From JANXLS01 sp038227045 (GTDB lineage Bacteria > Planctomycetota > SZUA-567 > H5-PLA8): DNA of 57,569 nt. Location: positions 1 through 57,569 of the forward strand of contig JBBRQD010000025.1 of NCBI GenBank assembly GCA_038227045.1, given 5' to 3'. Each line of letters starts with the position of its first letter. Within the stretch, counting starts at the first letter, position 1. This document shows, piece by piece, positions 1 to 9,243 of the stretch. The translations under genes and the position numbers were made by a program. The notes under the pieces are model-generated. The model saw only the letters and a program-made list of their open reading frames with translations. It searched no databases and was not told the origin of the DNA.

Positions 1-140
1 CATTCTCGCTTGCGGCGGGCGGCGTTGAACTTCGTTGGTCTCGCACGGCGTATCTTCCCAATACGCCTTTGCTCGACCGCCTCGTTCAACTTGCCCGGCG
101 CGGCGCGATAATGACGCTTTAGAAACGCGCGGGTCAATAA
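1..140. repeat. 140-bp dispersed repeat, copy A
   Basis: These 140 bases recur at 44446-44585 with only two differences that I can find by eye. The element contains a perfect 7-bp inverted repeat, GGCGTAT/ATACGCC, around a 7-nt loop, and an outer GTTGAAC/GTTCAAC pair, so either strand could fold. The minus strand has a short open frame rich in Arg and Lys, but it has no plausible start and no partner. The copy begins at or before the window edge, so its left boundary is unknown. It may be a small structured RNA, a MITE-like element or a regulatory hairpin. Confidence 0.85.
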
Positions 141-149
141 CGTCTTTTT

Positions 150-180
150 AACCGCGGATACGCGGATAAGCGCGGATATT
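150..180. repeat. CCGCGGAT word array next to copy A
   Basis: Three to four degenerate copies of the word CCGCGGAT or ACGCGGAT lie in tandem just right of the 140-bp repeat. The same word family flanks the second 140-bp copy (44345-44388 and 44588-44620) and forms the inverted element at 42924-43075. No gene lies between here and position 356. Confidence 0.6.
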
Positions 181-355
181 TTTGGGAGAGTGTGGTTCTC
201 TGCTCTGTTTTTCAAATTGAATTGCCAGGAATGGCGCGTTAGATGCTTACTAACCGTCGCGACACGCGGGAACGCCGGTTTTTGGCGGATTTTTCCGCCC
301 GCGTGCGGCGAAATACATCACGCGGTCCAGAGCCACTGGGAATTGTCCATTCGTC

Positions 356-976
356 ATGAGCACGCATTCCGGCCATCGCCTTTTGAATTACATTCATTGC
401 ACCGTGTGGATTTTGCTGGCAATGGCCGCGCGCGGTTCGTGGTCCGCGGAAATCCCGATCGAACTTCCCGCCGCCGATGGTTCGCTCAAAAAACCACTCG
501 AAGCGACAGCCGGTTCAAAGGGTGCCGTGTTGATTTTCTATCTTCACGATTGCCCCATCTGCAATGCCTACGCGCCGGAGATCGAGCGCATACGGATCGA
601 GTACGAGCCGAAAGGCTTCTCCTTTTATATTGTTCAAACCGATGCCGCGCTGAACGCCGCAGCCGCTCAAAAACACGCGACGGAGTATGGCTTTAAGTGC
701 CCGGTGCTATTGGACGGCACGAATCGGCTGGCTGAGAAATGCCGCGCGACTGTGACGCCATCAGCGGCCGTGATCGGACCCGGCGAGAAGGTATTGTATC
801 TCGGCCGCATCGACGACTTGTACGCCGATTACGGTAAGCGGCGCTCCGAAGCGACGACGCGCGATTTGCGCGCGGCATTGGACGCCATCGCCGCGGGAAA
901 ACCCGCGCCGCCCGCTGCCGGACCCGCGGTCGGATGTTTCATTACGTCGATCAAAACTGACAAGCCACAAAAATAA
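356..976 (+). CDS. Thioredoxin-fold redoxin, likely exported
   Basis: This 206-residue protein has a hydrophobic N-terminus (about residues 12-30, probably a signal peptide or anchor) and then a thioredoxin/AhpC-TSA-type fold. A CPIC redox motif lies at about residues 66-69, after the strand GAVLIFYLHD. The C-terminus has a conserved-looking VGCFI segment near residue 195. Such redoxins often sit directly before copper/cytochrome monooxygenase-like proteins, as here, where the next gene starts 39 nt later. A role in keeping copper or haem-binding thiols reduced outside the cytoplasm is inferred. The exact substrate is unknown. Confidence 0.8.
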   Translation: MSTHSGHRLLNYIHCTVWILLAMAARGSWSAEIPIELPAADGSLKKPLEATAGSKGAVLIFYLHDCPICNAYAPEIERIRIEYEPKGFSFYIVQTDAALNAAAAQKHATEYGFKCPVLLDGTNRLAEKCRATVTPSAAVIGPGEKVLYLGRIDDLYADYGKRRSEATTRDLRAALDAIAAGKPAPPAAGPAVGCFITSIKTDKPQK

Positions 977-1014
977 ATTCTCTCGCAAAGGCGCAAAGAA
1001 AAGAGGACTGAACG

Positions 1015-2361
1015 ATGTTCAAAACGAAGCTGGTCGCCGTCGCATTGATTCTGTTCGCAGGCGTTGTGTCGGGCGTTGAAAGTAATGGGATCGATCCCGT
1101 CGCAGTTCCTGCAACGTCCGTGACGTTCAACAAAGACATCGCTCCAATCGTCTTCAAGAATTGCACCGGCTGCCACCGTCCGGGCGAGGTTGCGCCGTTC
1201 GCGCTGCTCACGTATCAGGACACGTTCAAGCACGCAAAACAAATCGCGCGCGTCACGCAAAGCCGCTACATGCCGCCGTGGAAAGCCGAGCCGGGGCATG
1301 GCGATTTTCTCGATGAACGACGCCTGACGCCGGAGCAGATCGGCTTGATCAAGCAATGGGCGGACGATGGCGCGCCGGAAGGGTCGGTCGCCGATCTTCC
1401 GCCGACACCGAAATTTCCCGAGGGCTGGGCGCTGGGCGAACCGGACATGGTCTTAAAAATGCCCGACACCTTTACCTTGCAAGCCGAAGGGCGCGATGTG
1501 TTCCGCTGCTTCGTTCTGCCGCTGAATATCGACGCGGACAAATACGTCACGGCGGTCGACTATCGTCCGGGCAACAGAAAGGTGGTGCATCACGCGCTGT
1601 TTTTCCTCGATGCCAACGGCGCGGCTCGTAAAAAGGTTTCCAAAGACGGGAAGCCGGGATTTGAAAGTTTCGGAAGCCCCGGATTTATTCCGACCGGGGG
1701 CTTGGGTGGGTGGGCGCCGGGTTACACGCCGCGCGCATTGCCGGAGGGCTTGGGAAAACTGGTCAAGAAAGGCAGCGATCTGGTCATTCAAATCCATTTC
1801 CATCCGTCGGGGAAAGAAGAACAGGAGCAATCGACGGTGGGATTGTATTTCACCAAAAAGACGCCGGACAAAACCGTCGCATCGATCCCCATCGGCAGCC
1901 AACAGATCAACATTGCGCCCGGCGTGAAAGACTACAAAGTAACGAAAGATTTTACAGTGCCGGTGGACGCCGAGCTCGTGGGCATCACGCCGCACGCGCA
2001 TTATCTTTGTAAAGAAATGAAAGTCACCGCCACGCTGCCCGACGGCTCCACGAAGCCGCTGATCTGGATCAAGGATTGGGACTTCAGTTGGCAGGATCAA
2101 TACCTGTACAAAAATCTGATCAAACTGCCGAAGAATACGAAAGTTTTGTTCGAATACACGTACGACAATTCGGCGGAGAATCCGCGCAATCCGAGCACCC
2201 CGCCCAAACTGGTCAAGTGGGGTCATGAGACGAAGGACGAGATGGCGCTGGTATTTTTGTCCTACGTCGCTCATGGAAGCGAGGACGCCGCGAAGATGCG
2301 CCGGACGCTCATCGCCAATAAGGTCAAGGAAGCGCTGGGGTTGGGCGGCGACGCGAAGTGA
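1015..2361 (+). CDS. Cytochrome c / copper-dependent monooxygenase-like protein
   Basis: The protein has 448 residues. After a signal peptide (about 1-20) comes a small cytochrome c-like domain with haem motif CTGCH at residues 50-54 and an MPPW segment near residue 90. The rest resembles the two-domain copper type II ascorbate-dependent monooxygenase fold (PHM family): VHHALFFLD near 190, QIHFHPSG near 259 and PHAHYLCKEM near 326 give candidate copper-binding His and Met residues. It is expected in the periplasm and pairs with the upstream redoxin. The family is common in planctomycetes and acidobacteria; its substrate is not known. Confidence 0.85.
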   Translation: MFKTKLVAVALILFAGVVSGVESNGIDPVAVPATSVTFNKDIAPIVFKNCTGCHRPGEVAPFALLTYQDTFKHAKQIARVTQSRYMPPWKAEPGHGDFLDERRLTPEQIGLIKQWADDGAPEGSVADLPPTPKFPEGWALGEPDMVLKMPDTFTLQAEGRDVFRCFVLPLNIDADKYVTAVDYRPGNRKVVHHALFFLDANGAARKKVSKDGKPGFESFGSPGFIPTGGLGGWAPGYTPRALPEGLGKLVKKGSDLVIQIHFHPSGKEEQEQSTVGLYFTKKTPDKTVASIPIGSQQINIAPGVKDYKVTKDFTVPVDAELVGITPHAHYLCKEMKVTATLPDGSTKPLIWIKDWDFSWQDQYLYKNLIKLPKNTKVLFEYTYDNSAENPRNPSTPPKLVKWGHETKDEMALVFLSYVAHGSEDAAKMRRTLIANKVKEALGLGGDAK

Positions 2362-2442
2362 ATTGAAATTATCTCGCTTTCATGTGATGATCTTTTTTCG
2401 GAAGCCGATGAGTCGGCCGACGAAGTGGAGCAATGATGACAC

Positions 2443-3399
2443 ATGGTGGAACCACGCGCATTCCTTTGGTCATATGACCGAAACCCAAGGGACAGCGCTG
2501 CAGGCGAGGGCACATTTTCAGTTGGCCTGTATCAATGGATTCCCAAGTCATCTGGCAAGGGACTAAAAAAGTCAAAAACGATTCGCGTCATGGGCTACAC
2601 GCTCGATGCTAATGCCGTTTATATGAAAGCAACGGAGCTTTGCCGAATATTAAATGACGAAGGCGTGATATTAGACAAACCGCCGAAATGGCTTCAAAAG
2701 CAGTATTCGGTTCCCAGACCTGCAATAATGCCCCCTGATCCTCCTAGCGACTGTTTGACCTCCGCGCAAGTTCGCGCCACACGAAACGCAGTCGCGAAAA
2801 AAGTCCTTGCTCCAGAAGGCTTTGAAATAGGTCCCTCTGGCACTTTTTGGCGCTTAACGGGAGAACAAATTCATCTAATTGACTTTCAACCTTCGAAATA
2901 TGGACAGGAATTCACCGTTAATCTTGGATTTCACTATGCGTTCATTCCAGGTGTGCACAGCCATCATTTTTTCCGCCACAAAAGATTTGAGCATTTATTA
3001 GAATGTAATTTAAGGGCGCGAATTGGAGGTTTCCCACCGTATGCTGGGGATACTTGGTTCAAATACGGAAAGAAGCGCGAAGTACTTGTAGAAACGCTGA
3101 ATCGCATTGCTACAGAGTGTTTGGTGATCTTTGAAAAATGGTCTGTAATCTTGAACGATCCGGAGTGGTGGATCGATAATTTAAACGCCGTAGGCGAATT
3201 TCCCGATGCGCTAAGGATGCCTTGGGATTTAGGATTTGAACGTATTTGGATCGCCGCGATCGCGCGGCGATCGGGACGGGACGATTTAATGTCTATGCAA
3301 TGGGAGCGTATGAAGAGCTTGGAACAATGGGCGACCCATTCCAAATCGTATGAATGCATGTGGAAAGAAATTGTGATGCGAGTTTCCACTCCAAAATGA
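2443..3399 (+). CDS. DUF4304-like protein, AT-richer than neighbours
   Basis: This 318-residue protein starts at an ATG with GGAG about 12 nt upstream. Its second half (about residues 120-240) contains the pattern FWR, IDFQPSKYGQEFTVNLGF, which resembles the DUF4304 domain. The N-terminal part, with a KKSKTIRVMGYTL stretch and a WLQKQYSVP segment, is one I cannot name. There is no signal peptide, so it is probably cytoplasmic. Codon third positions are visibly richer in A/T than in flanking genes, which suggests recent acquisition. Genes of this type are scattered in genomes and have no established function. Confidence 0.65.
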   Translation: MVEPRAFLWSYDRNPRDSAAGEGTFSVGLYQWIPKSSGKGLKKSKTIRVMGYTLDANAVYMKATELCRILNDEGVILDKPPKWLQKQYSVPRPAIMPPDPPSDCLTSAQVRATRNAVAKKVLAPEGFEIGPSGTFWRLTGEQIHLIDFQPSKYGQEFTVNLGFHYAFIPGVHSHHFFRHKRFEHLLECNLRARIGGFPPYAGDTWFKYGKKREVLVETLNRIATECLVIFEKWSVILNDPEWWIDNLNAVGEFPDALRMPWDLGFERIWIAAIARRSGRDDLMSMQWERMKSLEQWATHSKSYECMWKEIVMRVSTPK

Positions 3400-3543
3400 T
3401 CACCGAAAAGATTTTGCCCCGCTTATTAGTCGCGAGGCCCGAGACTTCTTGTGTTTTTCCTTTTCCAGACAATTTCGGCGATTACAATGCGCGAAGTCCG
3501 TTTTTAATCCTTAACCCTTTGCGCAGAATGTAAACACGAAACC

Positions 3544-4128
3544 ATGCCCACAAATCTCGCCACCCCCGACTACATCCGCGGCTACATCGGCAAACTTGAA
3601 GCCGTGTTGGAATCGCTGGATCCCAGGGAAATTTCCGCTGTCGGCGCGCTGCTTGCCGCCGCCCGTCATGAAGGGCGGCAGGTGTTCATCGCCGGCAATG
3701 GCGGCAGCGCGGCGCTGGCCTCACATGTCGCCGTGGACCTCGGCAAGGGCTGCTCGCGCAATCGCGAAAAGCGCTTCCGGGTGATCTCGCTCACTGACAA
3801 CATGCCCTGGATCACCGCCGTCGGCAACGATATCTCCTACGACGACATTTTCGTCGAGCAACTTAAAAACTACGCCGAGAAAGACGACGTGTTCCTCGCG
3901 GTTTCGGGCAGCGGCAATTCGAAGAATATCATCAAGGCCCTGCAATACGCGAATCAAATCGGCTGCGTCACGGTCGGCATCTCCGGCTTCAAAGGCGGCG
4001 CTTTGAAAGACCTCGTCAAGCTGCACGTTCACGTCAAATCCGACCACATGGGCCTGATTGAAGACGGGCAATTGATTGTCTGCCATATTTTGATGTACGC
4101 GTTTATGGACTCGGAAGGCTGCGGCTAA
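3544..4128 (+). CDS. gmhA: SIS-domain isomerase, GmhA-like
   Basis: This 194-residue protein is a single SIS (sugar isomerase) domain. The phosphosugar loop GNGGSAALASHVAVDLGKG lies at residues 51-69 and a second loop, SGSGNSKN, near 122. The C-terminal helix, EDGQLIVCHIL, matches the end of GmhA and DiaA proteins. Length and motifs fit sedoheptulose-7-phosphate isomerase, the first step towards ADP/GDP-heptose for LPS or S-layer glycans. No other heptose gene is adjacent, so a related SIS enzyme or a DiaA-like role remains possible. No strong ribosome-binding site precedes the ATG. Confidence 0.8.
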   Translation: MPTNLATPDYIRGYIGKLEAVLESLDPREISAVGALLAAARHEGRQVFIAGNGGSAALASHVAVDLGKGCSRNREKRFRVISLTDNMPWITAVGNDISYDDIFVEQLKNYAEKDDVFLAVSGSGNSKNIIKALQYANQIGCVTVGISGFKGGALKDLVKLHVHVKSDHMGLIEDGQLIVCHILMYAFMDSEGCG

Positions 4129-4139
4129 AATCTTTAACA

Positions 4140-4236
4140 GCCATTTACCAATTTCCATTTGCCATTTAGCCAAGCGCTTCGATCAAGCGAAGGAAATGGA
4201 AAATCAAAAATGATAAATGGAAATTGGAAAATGGCC
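4140..4236. repeat. Word-palindrome, CCATTT-type
   Basis: The left arm (4140-4171) is built from variants of CCATTTACCAATTT. The right arm (4192-4236) is its imperfect reverse complement, built from AATGGAAATT words. The loop contains a small CGCTT/AAGCG hairpin. It fills most of the gap between the GmhA-like gene and the next gene and has no T-tract. It belongs to the class described in the findings. Confidence 0.8.
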
Positions 4237-4281
4237 GTTCGTTCGGATAGGGTAAGCACCTCAACCTGATCTGGGGTAGCC

Positions 4282-6408
4282 ATGCGCCGTCGCCCGATGG
4301 AATTCTGGTGGATCGCCGCGTACTGCGCCGCACGCTCGACGCTGCTTTTTGCCGGGCTGTTTCCAGATCGCACCGTCTTGCAATACCTCGCGGACATTCG
4401 TTCCAGCGACTCCGATCGCGGCATGATTATTCTGTACGCGTTCGCCATGTTCTGCGTTCCCTTCCTGCTTTTTTCCGCTCATTCCGCCGGGCGCTGGTTG
4501 GGCACGATTGTGTTGGGGGTCGAAGCCGCGAATCTTGCGCGCAGAATGGCCGAGTGTGCCGAGCTTGGGAACGCGGTCGATTGGGACGCTCCGCTGGCCT
4601 TCGCCGCTTGTCTGTGGCTGAGCCTGTATCTTCAGCGTCCATCCACGGCGCGATTCTTTAAATCGGACGCGGACCGCGCGGATGAATCCGCGCCCGTTTC
4701 ATTTTCCGCCGGATTCGATGTGTTTTGTCTCTTCGATGCGGTGCTGGCGTTGCTGGCGGGCTACAGCGCGCGGACGCTGGGCGCGCCGGTGTGGCTTTCG
4801 ATCGCGGCGGGCGTGGGCATCTATATCGCCTACGGCGTTTTTCTGGAAGACGCGTTGCGCCAGCGCTGGGATTCTTTTTTCGCACGGATCGAACCCGGTT
4901 TTCCGGAGAGCGAAGCGCGCGGCTGGCGCGGAGCCTGCGGGGCGCTGGCGCGGAACGACCTGGGCGCCGCGCGCAGACGCTTCGGGCGTATGACGCTGGA
5001 AGCGCGCACGCACCCCGCCGGACGCCTGTTCGAGATGGCCGTCGAGTGGCACGGCTTGCTGTCACACCCGCCGGCGAACGGGCGCGAAGCTCTGCGCCGT
5101 TCGGTCTTCGATCATGATTTCAATCTCCTCGACGACGACCGCAAGCGCATCGCGAAATACGTGAATCGCGCCGCCGAATCCGCGTTGCGCAAACTGGCTG
5201 ACGAGCGCATCGAATTCATCGCCGCACTTGTTTTGGCGGCGTCCAATCCGGCGAGTTTTTTTCGCGCGCGCGCCGACCGCATGCTGGCGCGCATGACCGG
5301 CGAAGCCTTCGCGTTCAACGCGCCGGAAAGCTGGGCCGCATGGTGGCGCGCCCACCGCGCGCATTGGACCGGCGACGCGGGGCCCGTGGCGATTATCGCG
5401 CGGCTGATTTTTCGCGACTGCCATTCCGCCGCCGTGGACGCGGCGCGCAAAATTGCCGGCCGCGCCGAAGAACCGTTGCTGGTCGAGCTTGCCGAACAAA
5501 TGCGGTTCTTCGATTCGATGCGCGATGCCGCAAAAGGAGTCGGCGCGCCCGCGTCATTCATGAATCACCCGCTGCAGGTGCTACTTGTGCCCGAATGGGC
5601 CGACGCGGCCGGCTGGCTGCACGCGGATTCGCCGATTCTGGCGAGTCTCGGCGTGACGCGCCGCGCGGCCGCGCGCCGTCTCGCGTTGCGCGCCCGGTTG
5701 CTCGATTACGCAGCGTCTTTCTGGAAACGCTACCCGGCCGATTTGAACGCGGATCCGCCGTGGCTGCTGCCGTTGCTGGCCGGAAGAAACTTCGGTGTGC
5801 TGCGCGCGCGCGTGAAATTCGAGGCGTGGTGGCCGAAATCGCGCGCCTCTTTTGCGCAGCACGCCCGGGCGATGAACGCAGGCTTGAGCGCATTCGCGCT
5901 GGGCGATATTGCAGGCGCCGAACGCGAATTCGAAAACGCGCTGCGGGAACGGCCCGCGGACCTTTCCGCTCGTTACAATCTCTCACTGTGCCGCCTGAAG
6001 CGCGGCGACCGGGACGGAGCGGAACACTTATTGCGCGAACTGACCGGCATGGAGCCGAAGGAGCCGTATTGGTGGATGGCGCTGGGCGATCTGCTGCGCT
6101 CCGGCGACAAAGCGCTCGCGGCCCGCGCCGCCTACCGCCGCGCGCAGCATTTGGGCGCATCCGAAGGGCGCGTGGCGCTGCACCTGGGTTTGACGTTCGC
6201 ACATGAAGCGCGGGACAGTGAAGCGATGCAGCTCTTCGCACGCGCGCTCGGAAATAATCCGACTGCCTCGAAGCTCGAAGCGCTTGCCATGCAGCTTGAA
6301 AACGAAGGCTGCTGGAAGTTGGCCGGACATTACCGCGAGGAAGCCTTGCGCCGGGAGCTTGATGGCAATGGTGGGCCGAGCGAAGGCGGCGATGAGACTG
6401 CGGCGTGA
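4282..6408 (+). CDS. Membrane protein with C-terminal TPR repeats
   Basis: This 708-residue protein has about four to five hydrophobic segments in its first 200 residues: around 8-30, 50-75, 90-115 and a pair near 145-185. A long Arg/Ala-rich region follows. Tetratricopeptide-like repeats occupy about residues 530-690, with pairs such as ALGDIAGAEREFENALRERP and ARYNLSLCRLKRGDRDGAEH. It is probably an inner-membrane protein with a cytoplasmic or periplasmic scaffold. I do not recognise a named family. The Ala/Arg richness makes long shadow frames on both strands. Confidence 0.7.
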   Translation: MRRRPMEFWWIAAYCAARSTLLFAGLFPDRTVLQYLADIRSSDSDRGMIILYAFAMFCVPFLLFSAHSAGRWLGTIVLGVEAANLARRMAECAELGNAVDWDAPLAFAACLWLSLYLQRPSTARFFKSDADRADESAPVSFSAGFDVFCLFDAVLALLAGYSARTLGAPVWLSIAAGVGIYIAYGVFLEDALRQRWDSFFARIEPGFPESEARGWRGACGALARNDLGAARRRFGRMTLEARTHPAGRLFEMAVEWHGLLSHPPANGREALRRSVFDHDFNLLDDDRKRIAKYVNRAAESALRKLADERIEFIAALVLAASNPASFFRARADRMLARMTGEAFAFNAPESWAAWWRAHRAHWTGDAGPVAIIARLIFRDCHSAAVDAARKIAGRAEEPLLVELAEQMRFFDSMRDAAKGVGAPASFMNHPLQVLLVPEWADAAGWLHADSPILASLGVTRRAAARRLALRARLLDYAASFWKRYPADLNADPPWLLPLLAGRNFGVLRARVKFEAWWPKSRASFAQHARAMNAGLSAFALGDIAGAEREFENALRERPADLSARYNLSLCRLKRGDRDGAEHLLRELTGMEPKEPYWWMALGDLLRSGDKALAARAAYRRAQHLGASEGRVALHLGLTFAHEARDSEAMQLFARALGNNPTASKLEALAMQLENEGCWKLAGHYREEALRRELDGNGGPSEGGDETAA

Positions 6409-6412
6409 GAGG

Positions 6413-6763
6413 TCAGTTTGACGAGACGCATGGCCGGTTGCGAATTATCCACCATTCGAAAATGAAGAAAACAAGAGCCAGAATACTTAATCCAATTGCT
6501 GCATCTGCGAAAATATGCGGCCAATGTAAATAGCCGTTAAGTGGCTCCATCGCGGCTTCTTCATTGTCCAGCGTCAAAATCGAATAACGCGTATAAAACG
6601 GCCAGCCAAAAAGTGGAATCTCCATACTGAGAAACATTGGCAGCGTGGGGTCCGCCCATCGCTGAACATTCAGGCGTATCAAAACACCCGCGACAAACAT
6701 CAGGACAATCGCCGTCGAAAGGTGCATCTGAAACCGCGCGTGTTTTTTGGGAACCTCTGACAT
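6413..6763 (-). CDS. Small membrane protein, two transmembrane segments
   Basis: The protein has 116 residues when started at the ATG at 6763, which is preceded by GGAAGCGGATC; the frame stays open further upstream, but that stretch overlaps the previous gene. The N-terminal HLSTAIVLMFVAGVLIRLNV segment and a second hydrophobic helix near the C-terminus flank a short loop with YGWPF-like residues (here FGWPFYTRY). Similar small proteins are common in planctomycetes without a known function. It lies 10 bp downstream of the antitoxin-like gene and converges on the TPR gene. Confidence 0.6.
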   Translation of the reverse strand: MSEVPKKHARFQMHLSTAIVLMFVAGVLIRLNVQRWADPTLPMFLSMEIPLFGWPFYTRYSILTLDNEEAAMEPLNGYLHWPHIFADAAIGLSILALVFFIFEWWIIRNRPCVSSN

Positions 6764-6773
6764 GATCCGCTTC

Positions 6774-6941
6774 CTAAACCACGGCCTCGTTTCGCAACCG
6801 AGCCTCAACTTCGCGCCACGGTGATCCCGCGATTGGGTTGCGAACAAACGCCTCAAGTTCGAGATCGAGCATGGCGATTTCCACGTCAGACGGCTCCGCC
6901 CCAGCGAGCAAATTGAGATTTTCGAATTCGTTTGTGCTCAT
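6774..6941 (-). CDS. Short antitoxin-like protein (addiction module component family)
   Basis: This 55-residue protein begins at the ATG at 6941. Its C-terminal half, with DLELEAFVRNPIAGSPWREV followed by EARLR, resembles the end of the PF09720/TIGR02574 addiction module antitoxins, whose consensus ends in a D-P-x-x-G-x-P-W-E-E-V-x-A-R-L pattern. The N-terminal half does not match. A RelE/ParE toxin is expected next but is absent; a membrane protein follows instead. It may be a solitary or degenerate antitoxin, or a chance resemblance. No clear ribosome-binding site is seen. Confidence 0.5.
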   Translation of the reverse strand: MSTNEFENLNLLAGAEPSDVEIAMLDLELEAFVRNPIAGSPWREVEARLRNEAVV

Positions 6942-7069
6942 GAAACCGAATCTAGCCCGGAACACATTCATTTCAAAGGTTTTCTCCAGCATTTCGCATA
7001 CCACCGCACTAAGCTCCACGTGCGGGTTATACGGAAATATCGCCCAGACAGCATGGCCCCGGAATTCTT

Positions 7070-9208
7070 ATGCAATTTCTCCACCCCGCGTTTCTCTTCG
7101 GCATGTTCGCGCTCGCCATTCCGGTGCTGATCCATTTCGTTTTCAAAATGAAAGCGCCGGTGGTGATGTTTCCCAGCGTGCGGTTTTTGCGGCAGGTCGA
7201 TCGCAAGGTTGCCAAGCGCCAAAAGCTTCAGGAATTGCTGCTGCTTTTGTTGCGTTGTTTGGCGCTTGCGCTCCTGGCGTTTGCGCTGGCTGGGCCGGTG
7301 TTGAAGCAATTCGGCAACACGCCCGGATCGGCTGGAACCGCCGTCGTCATCGTGCTCGATGATTCGTATTCGATGAGCGCGCGCGATGCGGGCGGCCCGG
7401 TTTTCAATGCTGCGAAGGGCATGGCGGCGTCGATCCTCAATACGCTCAAACCCGGCGATTCCGCGTGTATTCTGACTTCCGCGCGCAAGCCGGCGATGTC
7501 GCGCGATTTGAACGGGCTTGCCAATGAATTGAAGGGCTTTAAGCCGTCCTTCGGCGCCGGCACGCTGGGTCCGCAGGTCAGCGCCGCGATGGATCTGCTC
7601 AAGCAGACTGAAGCCGCGCAGCGCGAGCTTTACATCGTCTCCGATTTTCAAACTCGGGCGCTCGATATTGCCCGGACGAAAATCGACTGGACGGCGCGCA
7701 ATTTCAGCGCCATGTTCGTTCCCGTGCGCTCGGCAAAGAAAGACAATTTGACGCTGGCGAGCTTCGAGCAGATTTCGCCGTTCGCGGCGGTTTCGACGCC
7801 GTTTCGGGTGCGCGCTGAAATCGTTAATCGCGACAATACTGCGGCGACGACGTCGCTGAAATTTCGCGTGGATGGCCAAGTTGCGGCGGAGCAGATGATC
7901 GCGCTTCCGCCGGCTGGAAAAACGGTGGTGAGCGTGGACTTGCGCCTGAGCCAGCCGGGCTGGGCGGCGGTGTCGGCGGAGTTAGGTGACGACGCTGTGG
8001 CGGCCGACAACACACGCTGGCTGACTTGCGACGCGCACGCGTATCTGGGGGTGCTGGTCTGCCGGCCCAATCCGCAGGGCGGGCAGTCGCGCGGATTTTT
8101 TATCGAGAAGGCGCTCAATCCCGGCAACATGGCGAACACCGGTGTCAACATCGTCACCTGCACACCCACCGATTTTGCGAATCAGAATTTCGACACGTTG
8201 TCGGTGATTTTCATGGTCGAATGCGCGCCGCTGGAAGAGGAGGGTCGCCGCTTCCTGAACAATTTCGTCGCGCGCGGCGGCGGGCTGGTGATCGTCGCCG
8301 GAAACGGAACGGATCCCGATGGCTTCAACAAAATGTTCGCGCGGGAGAACGACGCGGCGGGGCCGTTGTCGCCGGCGAAAATGGTTGGCGCGTTTGGCTC
8401 CGCGGATGCGGACGGTTCAAAAGACGCGCCGTTTCAGACGATCCGCGACGTGGCCATACAGCATCCGCTCTTCGCACGCTTGCGGCGCGGGGACATTCCG
8501 GTCGATCTAAGTTCCGCGGCATTTTTTCGCTATGCGCGCGTTGAAGCCTACGAACGCTCGGGCGCGCAAGTGCTGGCGCGTTTCGCCGATGGCAATCCGG
8601 CGATTGTTGAACGCACCTACGGCCTGGGGCGCGTGGTCGTAATTGCGTCGGCGCTGCACACCGAATCGACCAATTTGCCGGTGAAGGTCGGATTTCTGCC
8701 GCTGATCCACAGCCTGGCTGTGCATCTTTTGACGCCGGGACGCGCGGACAATTTGCGGGTGGGCGACCATATTTCGCTGCAACTGACGAAGGATCAGGCA
8801 CCCGCCGTCGCGCGGCTGGTTCTTTCGCCGAAAGAAAAAGTCGATGCAAAAGCCGAGACGCTGGGCGCTTTCGCGGCCTACGATTTCGGCCCGGCCGCCG
8901 CGCCCGGAGCGTTCGCCATCGAGTGGACCGCCGGCGCCAAAACGCAGACGCGGCTTACCGCGGTCAATGTCGATCCCGACGAAGGCAGCATGGAATTTGT
9001 CGAACCTACAACGAAGGATATACCGGGTGCGCATCGCGTGGCGAACGAGGGCGAACTGCTGGCGTTGTTGTCGAGCATTCGCTTTGGGCACAACTTGTCG
9101 CTGCCGTTCCTGTTTATCGCGATGGCGTTCGTGCTGGGGGAGGCGGTGTTGGCGAATTGGCTGGCGTTTGGTAAGATGGAGAAGGCAAAGCGATCCCAAG
9201 CGCCGTGA
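7070..9208 (+). CDS. BatA N-terminal / von Willebrand factor A membrane protein
   Basis: The protein has 712 residues. Its first 80 residues form the BatA-type N-terminal domain with two transmembrane helices, starting MQFLHPAFLFGMFALAIPVL. A vWA-like domain follows, with the metal-site motif DDSYSMS near residue 97. The middle holds beta-rich and glutamine-amidotransferase-like segments, including GGGLVIVAGNGTD near residue 403. A last transmembrane helix lies near 675-695. This architecture is typical of planctomycete and verrucomicrobial proteins near MoxR-AAA and DUF58 genes, which are not present here. The role, perhaps envelope stress or chaperone recruitment, is unproven. Confidence 0.8.
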   Translation: MQFLHPAFLFGMFALAIPVLIHFVFKMKAPVVMFPSVRFLRQVDRKVAKRQKLQELLLLLLRCLALALLAFALAGPVLKQFGNTPGSAGTAVVIVLDDSYSMSARDAGGPVFNAAKGMAASILNTLKPGDSACILTSARKPAMSRDLNGLANELKGFKPSFGAGTLGPQVSAAMDLLKQTEAAQRELYIVSDFQTRALDIARTKIDWTARNFSAMFVPVRSAKKDNLTLASFEQISPFAAVSTPFRVRAEIVNRDNTAATTSLKFRVDGQVAAEQMIALPPAGKTVVSVDLRLSQPGWAAVSAELGDDAVAADNTRWLTCDAHAYLGVLVCRPNPQGGQSRGFFIEKALNPGNMANTGVNIVTCTPTDFANQNFDTLSVIFMVECAPLEEEGRRFLNNFVARGGGLVIVAGNGTDPDGFNKMFARENDAAGPLSPAKMVGAFGSADADGSKDAPFQTIRDVAIQHPLFARLRRGDIPVDLSSAAFFRYARVEAYERSGAQVLARFADGNPAIVERTYGLGRVVVIASALHTESTNLPVKVGFLPLIHSLAVHLLTPGRADNLRVGDHISLQLTKDQAPAVARLVLSPKEKVDAKAETLGAFAAYDFGPAAAPGAFAIEWTAGAKTQTRLTAVNVDPDEGSMEFVEPTTKDIPGAHRVANEGELLALLSSIRFGHNLSLPFLFIAMAFVLGEAVLANWLAFGKMEKAKRSQAP

Positions 9209-9243
9209 TCGTGAAATTGAATGGACTTGCTCGGAGAATGACT

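Noticed and set aside
4658..6241. Several Arg-rich frames on both strands across the TPR membrane protein
   Set aside because: They are shadow frames of an Ala/Arg-rich gene; none has motifs or a start signal.
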